From: Rhynchopus sp. YZ270_cl-10
Lineage: Eukaryota > Euglenozoa > Diplonemea > Diplonemida > Diplonemidae
DNA: 64,000 bases
Direction of reading: 5' to 3'
Assembly: GCA_964035575.1 (NCBI GenBank)
Contig: OZ037923.1
Location: forward strand, 496,001-560,000
The notes beneath the pieces were generated by a model. The model saw only the letters and a program-made list of their open reading frames with translations, was not told the DNA's origin and did not search any database. Each line of letters opens with the position of its first letter. The first letter of the stretch is position 1. A program made the translations under genes and the position numbers. Positions 39,380 through 50,530 of this stretch are shown here, piece after piece.

Positions 39380-40543
39380 TCAGTGTGAGGACTGAGCTTC
39401 CTCCCCCCCTTCTTCCCCCTCCTCGTTGTCCCCCTCCCCCTCCCCCTTCTCCTTCTCCTTCACCTCCTCCGCCACTTTATCTTCTTCTCCTTCATCATCT
39501 TCTGAATCACCTACCGGAATTGCGTTGTGCATCTCAGTGGAGTCGGACGTGATGCCATCATCATCATCATCGTCATCACTATCATATGCGACAATACACG
39601 TTGTTCTCGCGAAGAGCGCCCGCATCGACTTGTAGAGGGCAAGGAGGAGGTATACCAACGATGATGAAAACCACGCGTACACTGCAATGCGGTACGTATC
39701 GTCACGCTCTTCATAGCGTGACGCAACCCATTCGTGAGCCTCCTCGAGGGTGTCAGTGTTGAACTCTACTAGGTTATCCTTCGAGTGGTAGCGCCCCAGC
39801 TCTTCGCTTTCGATGTACCTCGTGGCGGTTGCGCGCCGCACCGGGGTTTCTTCTCCTGACTGTTGCAGGCCCATCCAGCACTGCTCTCTGGTCGGAAAAC
39901 GGAACCCAATGCAAATCGCGTACAACGGAGCGTCCAGCCTGCACCCCTCGATAGGGCCAAAGTACTTCATCTCTGCAGCGATGTAGGAGTAGAAGTCGCC
40001 GTCCTTTTTGCTGGAATCAACGAGAACAGGGTTGAGGAGAAGGTTGTCCCAGTCGGGGCGCCATCCTGGGTCGACAAAGGTGAAGTAGGTTTTGTCATGG
40101 GGGAGTGTGATGGTACGGGAAGGTGCGGTCTGGCAGTCTACCCGAAAAGCGTTGGTCCCGGTGTGCGCTCGGAGGCCGCGCTCCATCATTTCGAGCTCCC
40201 GAAACTGAGAATATGGGTGCAGAAACCCCATGGCACACCCAATAGCATAGGCAAACAGCACGCTTGTAGAGAGGTAGAGGATGCTCCAGCTCTCGCGACG
40301 TACCTTAGCGGTGCGCTCCACCGCGATGATGCCAGGCAGTGTAGTGCCAACTAAGAGTGCAAGCCACCCAAGCATGCCGAAAAAATTGAAAAAATGCACG
40401 TCATACGACGACCGATCCAAATGGGAAGCCCGTTCCATCATTTCCGCCAGCCACATCCAGCTGAACAAACTGCAGCTGAACACCACCCAGACTACGATAT
40501 GGGTCATAATAATGACAAATACATCAACGCTTCGTACGTGCAT
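39380..40543 (-). CDS. four-pass membrane protein, 4-Cys ectodomain family, member 1
   Basis: 387 aa from MHVRSVDVF, single exon; the most diverged member. Membrane spans: HIVVWVVFSCSLFSWMWL, FFGMLGWLALLVGTTLPGII, ILYLSTSVLFAYAIGCAMGF, and YAWFSSSLVYLLLALY. Between spans 3 and 4 lies an ectodomain of about 160 residues with the family landmarks FRELEMMERG, YFTFVDPGW, IEGCRLDAPLYAICIG, QCWMG and LVEFNTDTLEEA, and four cysteines at the shared positions. The tail is strongly acidic (DSDDDDDDDG and long Glu/Lys/Gly runs) instead of proline-rich. No known family was recognised. The layout resembles tetraspanins, but the CCG motif is missing. Confidence 0.85.
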   Translation of the reverse strand: MHVRSVDVFVIIMTHIVVWVVFSCSLFSWMWLAEMMERASHLDRSSYDVHFFNFFGMLGWLALLVGTTLPGIIAVERTAKVRRESWSILYLSTSVLFAYAIGCAMGFLHPYSQFRELEMMERGLRAHTGTNAFRVDCQTAPSRTITLPHDKTYFTFVDPGWRPDWDNLLLNPVLVDSSKKDGDFYSYIAAEMKYFGPIEGCRLDAPLYAICIGFRFPTREQCWMGLQQSGEETPVRRATATRYIESEELGRYHSKDNLVEFNTDTLEEAHEWVASRYEERDDTYRIAVYAWFSSSLVYLLLALYKSMRALFARTTCIVAYDSDDDDDDDGITSDSTEMHNAIPVGDSEDDEGEEDKVAEEVKEKEKGEGEGDNEEGEEGGEEAQSSH

Positions 40544-41185
40544 TGTGGGGAAGGGGAGTATAAGTGCAGACCCCCCCCGACCTGTGGAGGTAATATGTGA
40601 AGAAAGGAATCGATCAAAAAAAAAAGAGAGAAGTCGAAAATAGAACCAAAGCAGAAGTTGATACTGCAACCATCCGAAAGGCAGGCATGGTACTGTAAAT
40701 CAAAAAAAAAACAAGGGGAGGCGAGGCAAGGGCGCTTTTTGTTTATATGTTGCATCAATAAAAAGCCCATCACTACAAGAGAGGGAGGGATTCCTTTAGT
40801 ACTCAACTCAACAATGCAACACCTGAATGGGTTAGGATCACAGTATTGTTATTTTTGGGAAAAGATATCGTCAAAACAAAGCAAAAACAACAACAAAAAA
40901 AAGACAAGATGGATGTGTCTCTCGTGCACATACATCTTTCGAAGAAAAAAAAAACAAAAAAAAAACAAAAACTACAAAAACAAAGTGGTGCAAGACGGTT
41001 TCGTGTGGGGCTTTTGAGGGCCTCGGAGCTGAAGCTGTCCTCCCAAAAAGCTTCCAAAAAAAATGGGCGTGTAGGGAAGCTGTGAATGGCTTGATTGACT
41101 GAGTGGCATGTGCAGTCATGTGCCCAATGTTGGGAGGAAATTAGAGGATGAAACCTATGCAAAAAGAAAAAAGAAAAGAAAAGCT

Positions 41186-41225
41186 TATAAGATGACCCTA
41201 AGCCTCTCGTGCTTAGTCACCTTAA
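41186..41225 (+). repeat. family A hairpin, copy 11
   Basis: CTTATAAGATGACCCTAAGC and GCTTAGTCACCTTAAG. The outer stem extends to CTTA/TAAG. Confidence 0.85.
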
Positions 41226-41292
41226 GAAAAAGAGAGAGAAAAAAAATGAAAGATTCCGTCTATTATGAGAGGGGAGGAAAGGAGAGAAAAAA

Positions 41293-41422
41293 TTTGACTT
41301 CAAATACAAAAATAAAACTTTGCTCTCTCGTAAACAGTGTACCTTTGGTACACAATGAAGTGGGTGCACCTGTGGGTGGACCCTCAACCGTGCGGTCGGT
41401 ATCCATTTTGTAGGTTGCATCT
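41293..41422 (+). repeat. family B repeat, copy 8
   Basis: Full length with a strong first stem (GTGTACCTTTGGTACAC) and a diverged tail (GTAGGTTGCATCTTG). Confidence 0.75.
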
Positions 41423-41579
41423 TGATCGAAATGATTAAGATATTGTTTTCAATCGAAAGATGGAGTCTTGATGCAAAGAAAATGCACACACTCCTCCGCT
41501 CTCTTATTTTCTTGCGTTGTCTCTTCCGAATGTGGACGGAATGGGAGAAATTAAAATTCATTTTTTTTTTTTTTTTTTG

Positions 41580-41660
41580 GTGTGGCTGAATGGGGGATGA
41601 TTCGCACTTCTTGCGTTCTTTCGCACTTTTTTTTGCACCCCCTCATTCAGGCCATTTTTT
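41580..41660. mobile_element. MITE, GTGGCTGAA ends, copy 2
   Basis: GTGTGGCTGAATGGGGG at left and CCCCCTCATTCAGGCCA at right. The interior GATTCGCACTTCTTGCGT matches 25183-25264. Confidence 0.75.
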
Positions 41661-42314
41661 TTTTTTTTTTTTTTGCTTTTATCTTCCTCAGAGAAAAAGA
41701 AAAAAAACAATGGCAAATAGGCTTCTTAAAAAGAAGTGAAGTTGATAATTGCTAATAAATACTGCAATATGGGAGAAAATGCCTTTTTTACAGGGGCATA
41801 CTATGTGAATAAAAAACGAAAACTTGAAATATTTTTTTGTGCACACATCTGTGTCACTATCGCGCTGGGAACACGCTAGGTTTGAAAACCCCATTTTTGG
41901 CTGTCTTCTCTCAACTCTCAAACAGAAGAGAGAATTTTTGAAAAGATGAAAACATGGCCCTCCTGTTGCACTATCAAGGCAACTCTACAATATCTGAAAA
42001 GAAAAAACACATATAAAAACACACGATGCCTGGGTACAGTTCAGTTCTCAGGGGAACTACCCCACAATACCACCTGCTGTTCACACAAACGCGAGGGGAA
42101 ACAACCCCACACGCAGAAATTACCATCTGATTTCAAACGCATAAATCAAGAGACCCAACAGAGCCCCTGTCTAGAAGCTCTTGAGGGCATTCGAAGTAAG
42201 TCAAAGTGTGAAGGCAGGGTGGGGGTAGGGGGTAGGGGGTGACGGTACAGAATTTCTCGAGAAGATGGAGGGGATGCGGCGATTCAGCTCCGATTTTCCA
42301 TTTATTTATTTTTT

Positions 42315-43604
42315 TCAAACAGCCTCGTCCTCCACCTCCGATTCGGTCTTCTGTCGATTGATTTGTGTTTTATTTTGATAAATTGTAGGAGTAGTGTTAG
42401 TTGTCTCGGTAGTGTTGCCACAGTTGTGCAATCTCCACTGTCAATTTTGTTTGTATTGCCGAAAAAAAAATGGGGGAAAGTTGAAAGTGCAAACGCCCCA
42501 CCGTTCATCGGGCTCCACAGACTGCGCATCTTATCCTCAAGAGACAGAGATTGCGATCGAGAATTTAAAAAAAAAATGTTTAGTATAGTGGAGCACACTC
42601 TAGGGTGGCACTAATACAACCAAGTTTTCAAAAAAAATAAAATAAGAAGTGCATACCGAGGTAGCCCCTTCTGCTGTTGGCTCCGTCGTCGCACACTGCT
42701 TCTGCTTCTCCTCCGCTACAGGAACGAACGCGAAGTTCGCTGCCCCGAGAACAAACAACGTTGCCACAGCCCAGGCAATGCAGGCACCAACCCACATCCT
42801 GTGTTTCTGGTCTTCACGGTACGCGACGTAGCCTTTCATCTCCTCAAGCGAGGGTGCGTTGAACTCCACCATTTGCGCCTTGGGGATCTTTGTCTTCTCA
42901 AGGCCTTGCTTCTCCTCTGTGTCGTAGTAATGCACAGCATCCAGCCTCCTCAGCGTTGTGTACGAACCGAACTGTGTACGGTCGTACCAGCACTTCGTCG
43001 GGGTCGGCCCTTTCGCCACGCAGACCGCGTACAATGGAGGGTCGAATTTGCACCCCAAAACACTTCCTCCGTACACAATGGGGGACGCACTGTAGGTCCA
43101 CCCATAGCTTGTATGGCTCTTTGCCTTAGTATGGTCTACATACCACGAAGGGTCCTCCAGCGTGAAGTAGGAGAAGCCCGCATCAAGGGAAAGCTGTGAT
43201 GCATTCACGGAACGCATGCATCCGAGAGAGCTCGGTCGGTCTCCGATGATTCCGTCGCGTGCAAGCTTCAACTCTCTGTAGCGGGTGAACGGCCGGAAGA
43301 ACCCAACCGTACAGATCATGATGTAAAAAATGACTGCATAAATGATGCACTGCGCGCTCAAGAAAGACCCAGATTGCGTATGTTGCAATTTTGCTTCAAT
43401 GACAACACCAACCACGACAGTGAAGAAGACGACGAACGCGAGGGCCCCAACAAAGTGCCAGACGTGCACGTCGTAGTCCATTCGTTCTAGGCTTGAGGCG
43501 TACTCAATTTGTTCGGAGATTGCGAGGTTGCCCGCAGCGAAACCAGAATAAAGCAACCACACCACGACAGTGGCTACCGCAAACCGCATTCTGTTCATCA
43601 TCAT
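42315..43604 (-). CDS. four-pass membrane protein, 4-Cys ectodomain family, member 2
   Basis: Two exons: 43604-42657 and 42350-42315; 327 aa from MMMNRMRF. Exon 1 ends GCTACCTCG followed by GTATGC. After a 306-nt intron ending CGACAG, a 12-codon terminal exon adds KTESEVEDEAV and a stop, an acidic tail like that of the relatives, both in phase 0. Unspliced, the frame would end in a low-quality hydrophobic stretch, so the short exon is preferred. Spans: VATVVVWLLYSGFAAG, FVGALAFVVFFTVVVGVVI, AVIFYIMICTVGFF and IAWAVATLFVLGAANF. The ectodomain has YRELKLARDGIIGDRPSSLG, CMRS, YFTLEDPSW, PIVYGGSVLGCKFDPPLY, CVAKG and KCWYD. The intron contains a reversed family C copy and a family D copy. Confidence 0.8.
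42582..42630 (-). repeat. family C repeat, reversed copy inside an intron
   Basis: On the minus strand: GAAAACTTGGTTGTATTAGTG, CCACCCTAGAGTGTGCTCCA, CTATACTA. This is the only copy in the gene-sense direction. Confidence 0.7.
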
Positions 43605-44394
43605 TGTGTTCTTTTCCTTGCAAGCTTTGAGAGTGTGCTTTTTTTTTTTTGTGTAGAGCTGTAAAAATTTGCTGTAATTTTGGTGTGCAAATGGGGAGGG
43701 AAATTCAAGAAGAAGAAGTCGGATCTCAAAGTATGAAACGAAAAAAAAGTTTGCTTGTGACTCTTTGTTGTTCGTTTGTTGCGTTGAAGCATCTACACAA
43801 AAAGTGTCACGTTCCCTCACCCCCCTTCTTGTAGTTGTTTGATGCGTTGATGCTCCCACACAACACCATATCACCTGTTGGGTGGTGAGTGTTGCGGAGC
43901 ACGGTTGGGGTGAGTGAACGACGTGACTCTCTTTCCTCCCACAAAGTAGTGTGCGTAAAAAGAAAAAAAAGCAGAAGAACGTGCCTCACTTAATGCACAT
44001 CATACACAGAGGTGCTAGTTAAAGATCTCTCTTCCCTTCCACCCACTCCCTATGCGTCTGCATGGGGACATAATTACACAATCGTTTCACCGTTATTGTG
44101 AAGTTGTCGCAAAACCATTATTTCTGAGAAAAACTCTTATTTTTCTGGGCTGTTCAAAAAACAAAATAAAAACAAAAACAAAAACAAACTTGAAAAATTG
44201 AAAGACGAATGCAGAGAAGATTTGAAAAAGTGCAAAAAAAAATGCCTCGTCAGATATCAGATAATGCTGGATATTGAAAAAAACAAAAATTTCCACAAGG
44301 TGAAAAGGTGAAAACCTTCATGACGCAGGTCGGACCCAAAATAGTGTATTTTAAGCCTAGGTTTAGTCTATTTTTTGAAAAAGCATCAGGCGAC

Positions 44395-44446
44395 GTTCTT
44401 CTACCGAAAAATTGAAAGTTGGTAACAATTTTTGGTAGAAGAAAAA
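44395..44446. repeat. short inverted repeat (52 bp)
   Basis: Nineteen-base arms with one mismatch around a 14-bp centre. It could be a tiny MITE. Confidence 0.6.
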
Positions 44447-44790
44447 ACATTAGGAAAACAGATTGTAGCCCAAGCAATGGGGGGAAAGGGGAGAGCTAGA
44501 TCCACTACGTGGTCCAGGACCAATTTCAGTCATGGTGACAAATGAGAGTGATTTACATGCCATTCACTTTGCAGGCCTCTGGACCACGTCGTGTACTTGG
44601 CGCTATGCGTATTATTGCAGAGCGCTCGTAGGGGAGTTTAAAAATGTTTTTTGTATGTTTCGAAAGTGCTTTGTGCTCTGTTTAATTTTGCTTGATAGTT
44701 TTGTAGACGTGGGGTTGGAGAGGAAGGGCGCGTTACTTTGTATGAGACGCTCGTAGGGGAGAAAAGAAAATGGATTGAGCGAATCAGAAG

Positions 44791-44902
44791 TTGACTTGAA
44801 ATACAAAGCTCTCATGACAGTGTACCTTGGTACATGACTGGTGTACCGGGGGGGTGGGCTCAACCATGCAGTTCTGCATCCATTTCGTGGTTTACATCTG
44901 AT
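44791..44902 (+). repeat. family B repeat, copy 9
   Basis: Full length. The first stem is GTGTACCTTGGTACATGAC, with an intact tail. Confidence 0.8.
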
Positions 44903-45319
44903 GGATCAAAGCTTCCAAATAAGAGAGGATGCCAATATAAAAGTAAAATGACGCGAGTAAGGATTTTTTCCATGAGAGAAAAGAAAAGAGTATTTCAATA
45001 TGCAATCAATGAATTGATAGCAGAGGAGGAGGGAGAATAGAAAAAAAAACACACGCTGTGGAAGACTCTAGAAAACTACACTAGATGAAAGGGATGCAAA
45101 TAAAGCTAAAACAAAATGGGCGCACACCGGGGGTCCGTCCAGTTGATACGTTCCTCTGTGCACACCCAAAGTAAAGTCGTAGTGGCCACACCCGCACATT
45201 TCCGCAGTGAGATGAGGCACGCACACACATACACACACACACACACCGTACCATGCGCGGTGCCTCTTTATTCCCTACGCTGGGCAGCTGTTTTGACATA
45301 CGACTTTCTTTTTACTTTT

Positions 45320-45372
45320 TGAAAACTTGGTTGTATTAGTGCAGACACCCGAGGATGAACTCCACTACTTTT
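45320..45372 (+). repeat. family C repeat, copy 5
   Basis: Closest to consensus, with the full GAGGATGAACTCCACTA. Confidence 0.75.
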
Positions 45373-45473
45373 TTTTTTTTGATAACTTGACGACGTGTAG
45401 TCCAGGGCAGGAGCTTGGAATATGGGTTTGGGGCAAAATCGGGTCAAATTCTGTTAAATCGGGTCAGGTCCCG

Positions 45474-45503
45474 AGCTTTTCCGCCTTCGGCGGAAAAGCT
45501 CTT
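45474..45503. repeat. perfect hairpin GAGCTTTTCCGCC/GGCGGAAAAGCTC
   Basis: A 13-bp perfect stem with a TTC... turn just inside the left arm of the large element. It resembles an intrinsic-terminator or cruciform structure; the function is unknown. Confidence 0.7.
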
Positions 45504-47559
45504 GTGAAGACAAACACATGCAGAATGAGAAGGCGCGTTTCACAAAATAGTACACGTTGATGATACACAAGTGTTGCACCATCCCCGCGGAATGCATGTT
45601 GCCCTTGACACTGGCGATGAGGTCATCAAGGTAGGGTTGCGCAATGGAGGTGTGGAATGTGTGTGTAGGCCCTCGCCAGTTCAGGTACTCTCTCTGGGCA
45701 GGTGTCCCCTTCGAGCAAACGTCGGAGGGCGTTCCGTATCCCCGGCAAGACTTGTCACTGTCTGAGCCCCTCTTTGGTGTGTCACCCAGCGAGTTGATCC
45801 AATATCTGGATCGTCAGCTCGCGCCAGTAACCAACGGCTAGGTAGAGTTCGGGTTTGATCGGGGTGGAGCGCGCGTTTGAGGGCATTCTGGCTTCAGTGA
45901 GCTTCGTGCTCGTCGCCGTGGGGCCACATAGTAGTTCCTCATCCTTCTCAGACCCCCTCATACGACAAGTAGAGTACCCTATTTTTTTGATTTTTTCCCT
46001 CAAAAATCTATAGTTTTTTTTTTTTTTTTTGCCCTGACCCGTTTTTTCACGGGTCGGGAAAGATCTTTTTTTTTTTTTTTTTTTTCGAGAAAAAAAATCC
46101 TCTTCTCCAAGCATGTTCCCAGATCACGTGATTTTGACCAAAATTTTGGGGTCCAGATCACGAAAAAAAAAAGGGGTATGGGGTGCGTTTTTAGGCGTTT
46201 TTGTCGATCGCATCGTCCGATTTGGTGCGATTGCAGAAAGTGATGGGGTCATTTTGGAAAAATGGACAAAATTTTATTGACTTAAATTTTTGCAAAATAT
46301 GAACCCATACTCGTAAACAAGGGTCATTTTCAGGTTTGAAAACCCAACTTCAGATGAAATTGTGGTGTTTTGAGTGGGAACACAGTAGCGCCGCAGGCGC
46401 ACGGTACCCAACTTTTGTCTTTTTTCTTTTTCCCTTTTCTCTACTTTCTTTTGATTGTGCGAGCCGATTACTCTCCACGGTGGGGTCACATGTGTGTGCA
46501 AAAACACTCTGAAGTACCCTTACTATGAAATATGAGATTCTCTGGTTTTAGTAAGGAAAAACGTACCGAGCAAAATCGTTAAAAATCTACGGTAGTCGGT
46601 AGGCGCGTAGCGCGACCCCCGTGCGCACCCAACTTTTTTTTTTTTTGTTTTTCCCGGAAAAGTACCGCAATTGACGGATCGCGATCCGTGCGAACCGTGG
46701 TGGTGACTCATCTGAAAAAATATTGAGTAGAACATCTGCAGATCGTGTGCGAGCACTTTTTTTTTTTTTTTTTTTTTTTTCCAAAATTCCTGAAAACCAG
46801 ATCATGATCACGATCTGGGAAAAAGCTTGCTCTTCTCCCGAAAAAAAAAAAAAAAAAAAGATTTTTGGGAGAAAAAAAAAAAGAGAAAAGATTTGAAAAT
46901 CCTGGAAAAATCCTGAAAAATCCTGGAAAAATCCATGAAATTTCATGAAAAATCTCGAGATCTTGAGAAATCTTTGAAAAAAAAAAAAAAAAAGATTTTC
47001 AAAATCTTGGGGAATAGTCAGTTATACCCTACCCTTTTTTTGAAATGGTCAGAGATACCCGAAAACCAGAAATAGGGCATAACTGACTATATTTGAACTT
47101 ATTTTCGGGTATATCTGAACTTTTTTCGGGTATCTCTGAACTTATTTGGGGTACCCACTTATTTGGGGGTACCCCCTTTGATTTTTCACCCAGTGGGTGA
47201 GTGACCCACCATGAGGGAATGCGACAGCAGAGACAGTATTGAAGCAGCATGGTATGATTTTCACCCCTCTACCCCACACACAGTTACTTTTAGTGGGGGT
47301 AAATACCCGCAAACCCGCAAACCCTTATACATGGTCCCTCGCTTCGCTTGGGAACCATTAGTGCAGCAGGAAACTCTCTGTAGCGTGAAAAAAGGCTACC
47401 TTATTTCGCGGAAATACATAGTTATTACCACTTTTTTCATTAACCTCACCCTTCCCGACTACTGCGTCTGTACACCATACTTAATCACACCCCACATTTA
47501 CACTCATCACAGGATCGTGAAATCTGAACTGCATCCGTGATTGCGATGAGCGCCGCTCT

Positions 47560-47841
47560 CCGACATTCAACAACTCAAAATACAAGGCTTCACCCAAATC
47601 AATCTATTCTAGATTTGTTTGTGGACGAAGACCTGGGGGTGGGAACACTTTGTCAGTCACTGCTATAGCCATTAACCCAGGGAGCATAGCTAGTGCAAGA
47701 AATTCGACTTTGGAAACCTTCCGGAAAGTCTGTCCTCTGCTTACGGAGGACGAGGCACAAGAAAATATTGCGTTCCCCCAGAAAACCAGTGCACATTTCA
47801 CACTCCTTGTGGGTGGTCTTGTTGCCTTTTTTGTCAAGTAA
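47560..47841 (+). pseudogene. possible SDR-like gene fragment inside the large element
   Basis: The plus-strand frame reads NTLSVTAIAINPGSIASARN, then ETFRKVCPLLTEDEAQENIA and LLVGGLVAFFVK with a stop at 47841. VTAIAINPGSI resembles the NPG strand of short-chain dehydrogenases and LTEDEAQ the following helix, but no cofactor or active-site motif remains. A captured C-terminal fragment is possible. Confidence 0.3.
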
Positions 47842-48851
47842 TTTTGGCCCAGGCATGCTCTCGAAGCATGACAATTTAGTGTGTATGGGGCAGGGTGTTG
47901 TTTTGTTCTGAATTCTCTTTGTTATAACATCTAAGTCAATCGCGGGTGGTGGTTTGTGTAGCGTGAGGCACTCTTTTTAGCAAACTTCCTGCGGCTGCTA
48001 AAGTGTTATTTCTTCGGATTTAACAACGTACAGCGTAACATAGTGGTTTCGCCTGGTCGACACAACCTTTGATAGATACGGGATAACCAACCCCCTTCGA
48101 CCCCTTGTGGGTTCACTGAACAAGCCCTAGTGGTAGTTAAACGCGATTGACATTTACATTCCTAGAGATGAAAGAACAAGACAACACTTCTGTACCCGCG
48201 CATCAAAATTGTGGAAAACTTTGCACCCCAAACACCCTCAACAACGCCCGCCAAAAGGCGCCCCTTGTTGCTGGGAGTTGGTTCTCATGATACCTGCACA
48301 GCGGGCATTCCTCTGAGTCCAACGCATGTTTGGCCTGTCTGCGGCGTTGTACTTCAGGTGCACGAAGACAGGGTCTGGTGGTAAATTTTGCGTAGTACTG
48401 CGACGTGGTACTGCGTGGGTCTGGGAACCTGGGTACCTGGGTACAGGAAATTTGTTGTGGAAGACATCAACCACCATGCATTGAGGAGGGTAAGACAGTG
48501 GTCGCAGTTTCTACCTGATAGCATTACAACATTTAACTTCTCCACGGGGGTCTTGGGCCGTTCACTCGGTTCTACCTTGACTACCGGAAGATATTCTTGA
48601 GGCCTTTCTGGTCTCTAGAATATCCGGTCTTCCCGAACGGAGGCACACTTTGTGTGTTACTACGACCTGGCAATTTCCAGCAGTAGGTTAAGTAATCTTT
48701 CTTGTAAATTGTTGGAACATTATCTCCTCAGTGCATGAATGCCCCACGTGACTGGACACTTTTGTGTTTGTCATGTGGAGCTGTGGTTGCTCTTTCACGA
48801 CTTTTTTCCTGTTCCTGGGTACCTGTTCCTGGACCTGGGTACCTGGGTACC

Positions 48852-49154
48852 TGGGTATCTGGGTATCTGGGTATCTGGGTATCTGGGTATCTGGGTATCT
48901 GGGTATCTGGGTATCTGGGTATCTGGGTATCTGGGTATCTGGGTATCTGGGTATCTGGGTATCTGGGTATCTGGGTATCTGGGTATCTGGGTATCTGGGT
49001 ATCTGGGTATCTGGGTATCTGGGTATCTGGGTATCTGGGTATCTGGGTATCTGGGTATCTGGGTATCTGGGTATCTGGGTATCTGGGTATCTGGGTATCT
49101 GGGTATCTGGGTATCTGGGTATCTGGGTATCTGGGTATCTGGGTATCTGGGTAT
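48852..49154 (+). repeat. GGGTATCT 8-mer tandem array (about 38 copies)
   Basis: Very uniform array, entered through a few GGGTACCT units (48818-48851) and ended by GGGTATACCCG. Open frames across it are artefacts of the repeat. Confidence 0.95.
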
Positions 49155-49927
49155 ACCCGAAAACCAACTTTTTTGGGGTACCCGAAAAAAGTTGGCGATA
49201 TGGTCAGACATGCCCGAAAATAAGTTGAGAAATGGTCAGAGATACCCGAAATACCCGAAAATAAGTTCAGATATTGGTCAGTTATGCCCTATTTTTGAAA
49301 ATGGGGCATCTCTGACCAATATCTGAACTTATTTTCGGGTATCTCTGACCATTTCAAAAAAAGGGTAGGGCATAACTGACTATTCCCCCAAAATCTTTTT
49401 TTTTTTTTCCCCCAAAAAGATTTTTCAAAATCCCAAAAATCTTTTTTATCTTTTTTTTGAGAAAAAAAAGATTTTCAAGATATTTTTCATCTTTTTTTCT
49501 CTTTTTTTTCTTTTTTTTCCAGGATTTTTCAAAGATCTCAAAGATCTCGAGAGATCCTGAAAAAAAAAGACAAAAATCCTGAAAATCTTGATTTTTTTTT
49601 TTTTTCTCCCGAAAAAAGACAAAAAAAGACAAAAGATCTTTCCTGACCCGTGTTTTTTTCTATGGGGCCTAAGGAAATCGGGTCAATCTGACCCGATTTA
49701 ACCCCCAAGCTCCTCCCCTGGTGTAGTCACCTTTCTTTTTTTTCGTGTGATTTCCACGCATTTTCATGAATGCAACAGAATTTTGGGTGGAAGTTGGCTT
49801 TTTTTGTATGCAAACAGCAAAAACCAATGCTGATGGGATACGAGAGAAAACAAACCGGATGAAATGAGCCTGGCGCACGTATACCTTTAAATAACAAACC
49901 AGAACAGAACAAAACAAAGAAAAGTTT

Positions 49928-49968
49928 ATAAGATGAACCCTAAGCCTCTCATGCTTAGCCACCTTATC
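49928..49968 (+). repeat. family A hairpin, copy 12
   Basis: TATAAGATGAACCCTAAGCC and GCTTAGCCACCTTAT. Confidence 0.85.
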
Positions 49969-49997
49969 AGCAGTCACAAAAGAAGACACAAACAACG

Positions 49998-50065
49998 CGA
50001 AGTTTACTTCGTGCAAAACGCCTGCGGGGGAGGGCAGCAGGCACTGGGTTATCGAACCCTAGAGT
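49998..50065 (+). repeat. family D hairpin with GGGTTATCGAACCC
   Basis: CGAAGTTTACTTCG, then ACGCCTGC...GCAGGCACT and GGGTTATCGAACCC: three small hairpins in a row between family A copies 12 and 13. Confidence 0.75.
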
Positions 50066-50158
50066 GTTGCACTGTGGAATTGCTGGCAGGGAAACTGTAA
50101 TCAGGCACACAGTCATTTCCCCAAACCTGGGTGACTACATGATTCAAAAAAAAAGTTT

Positions 50159-50196
50159 ATAAGATGACCCTAAGCCTTACGTGCTTAGCCACCTTA
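50159..50196 (+). repeat. family A hairpin, copy 13
   Basis: ATAAGATGACCCTAAGCC and GTGCTTAGCCACCTTA, only about 230 bp from copy 12. Confidence 0.85.
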
Positions 50197-50530
50197 CACA
50201 GATTCAAAGAACACATCTAGGAACATAACACTGAAACAAAAACAAACAAGCGAATAACGATTTGAAACGTATATGCCTCAGAGGTGAAGCGAGAACATAA
50301 AAACCCCTCATTTGATGCCAACAGGTAGGAACAGAGCGTCTTCCTCCTCACATCTTTGCCTTTGCGTGCGTCGCACAAAAGAGTAAAACAACACAATATT
50401 TAAACCAGAAAACAAATCAATGAGCGGGGTACACGCGCATTTTGCATCGATGCTCGATAAAATCGGAGGTATATCTTTGAAGGGTCGGCTTGCGTTCATC
50501 CATCGACGCCAACCTAGGGTGCCAGGGTGT

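Larger units (their letters stand above)
40544..42314. other. spacer with repeats A, B and MITE
   Basis: No gene. It holds family A copy 11, family B copy 8 and a MITE (41580-41660). Long T runs lie near 41560 and 41660. Confidence 0.7.
43605..45389. other. spacer with repeats
   Basis: No gene. It contains an inverted repeat TTCTTCTACCGAAAAATTG/CAATTTTTGGTAGAAGAA (44395-44446), a second one ACGTGGTCCAG/CTGGACCACGT (about 44513-44592), family B copy 9, a CA microsatellite (about 45220-45247) and family C copy 5. Confidence 0.7.
45390..49730. mobile_element. 4.3-kb element with long inverted ends
   Basis: The outer tips are inverted copies: CCAGGGCAGGAGCTTGG at left (about 45402) and its near-complement at right (ending about 49723). 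Matching inner parts include AAATCGGGTCA motifs, ACCCG..CGGGTC GGAAAGATCTTT, long A/T purine tracts and GGGGAATAGTCAGTTAT.CCCTACCC (47010-47040; inverse 49360-49388). The left arm is longer because other repeats inserted at about 45480-46830. The centre (47200-48790) holds gene fragments and the 8-mer array. No transposase was recognised, so it looks non-autonomous. Confidence 0.7.

Noticed and set aside
48238-48735. PiggyBac-like transposase C-terminus (Cys-containing minus-strand frames)
   Set aside because: Only a vague cysteine pattern in short, interrupted frames; no catalytic Asp region found.
48852-49154. Telomere-like array
   Set aside because: GGGTATCT is not the TTAGGG type expected for Euglenozoa, and it sits inside an inverted-end element between unique sequences.
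48688-49326. Long frames of GYLGIWVS and DTQIPRYP repeats
   Set aside because: Translation of the GGGTATCT array.
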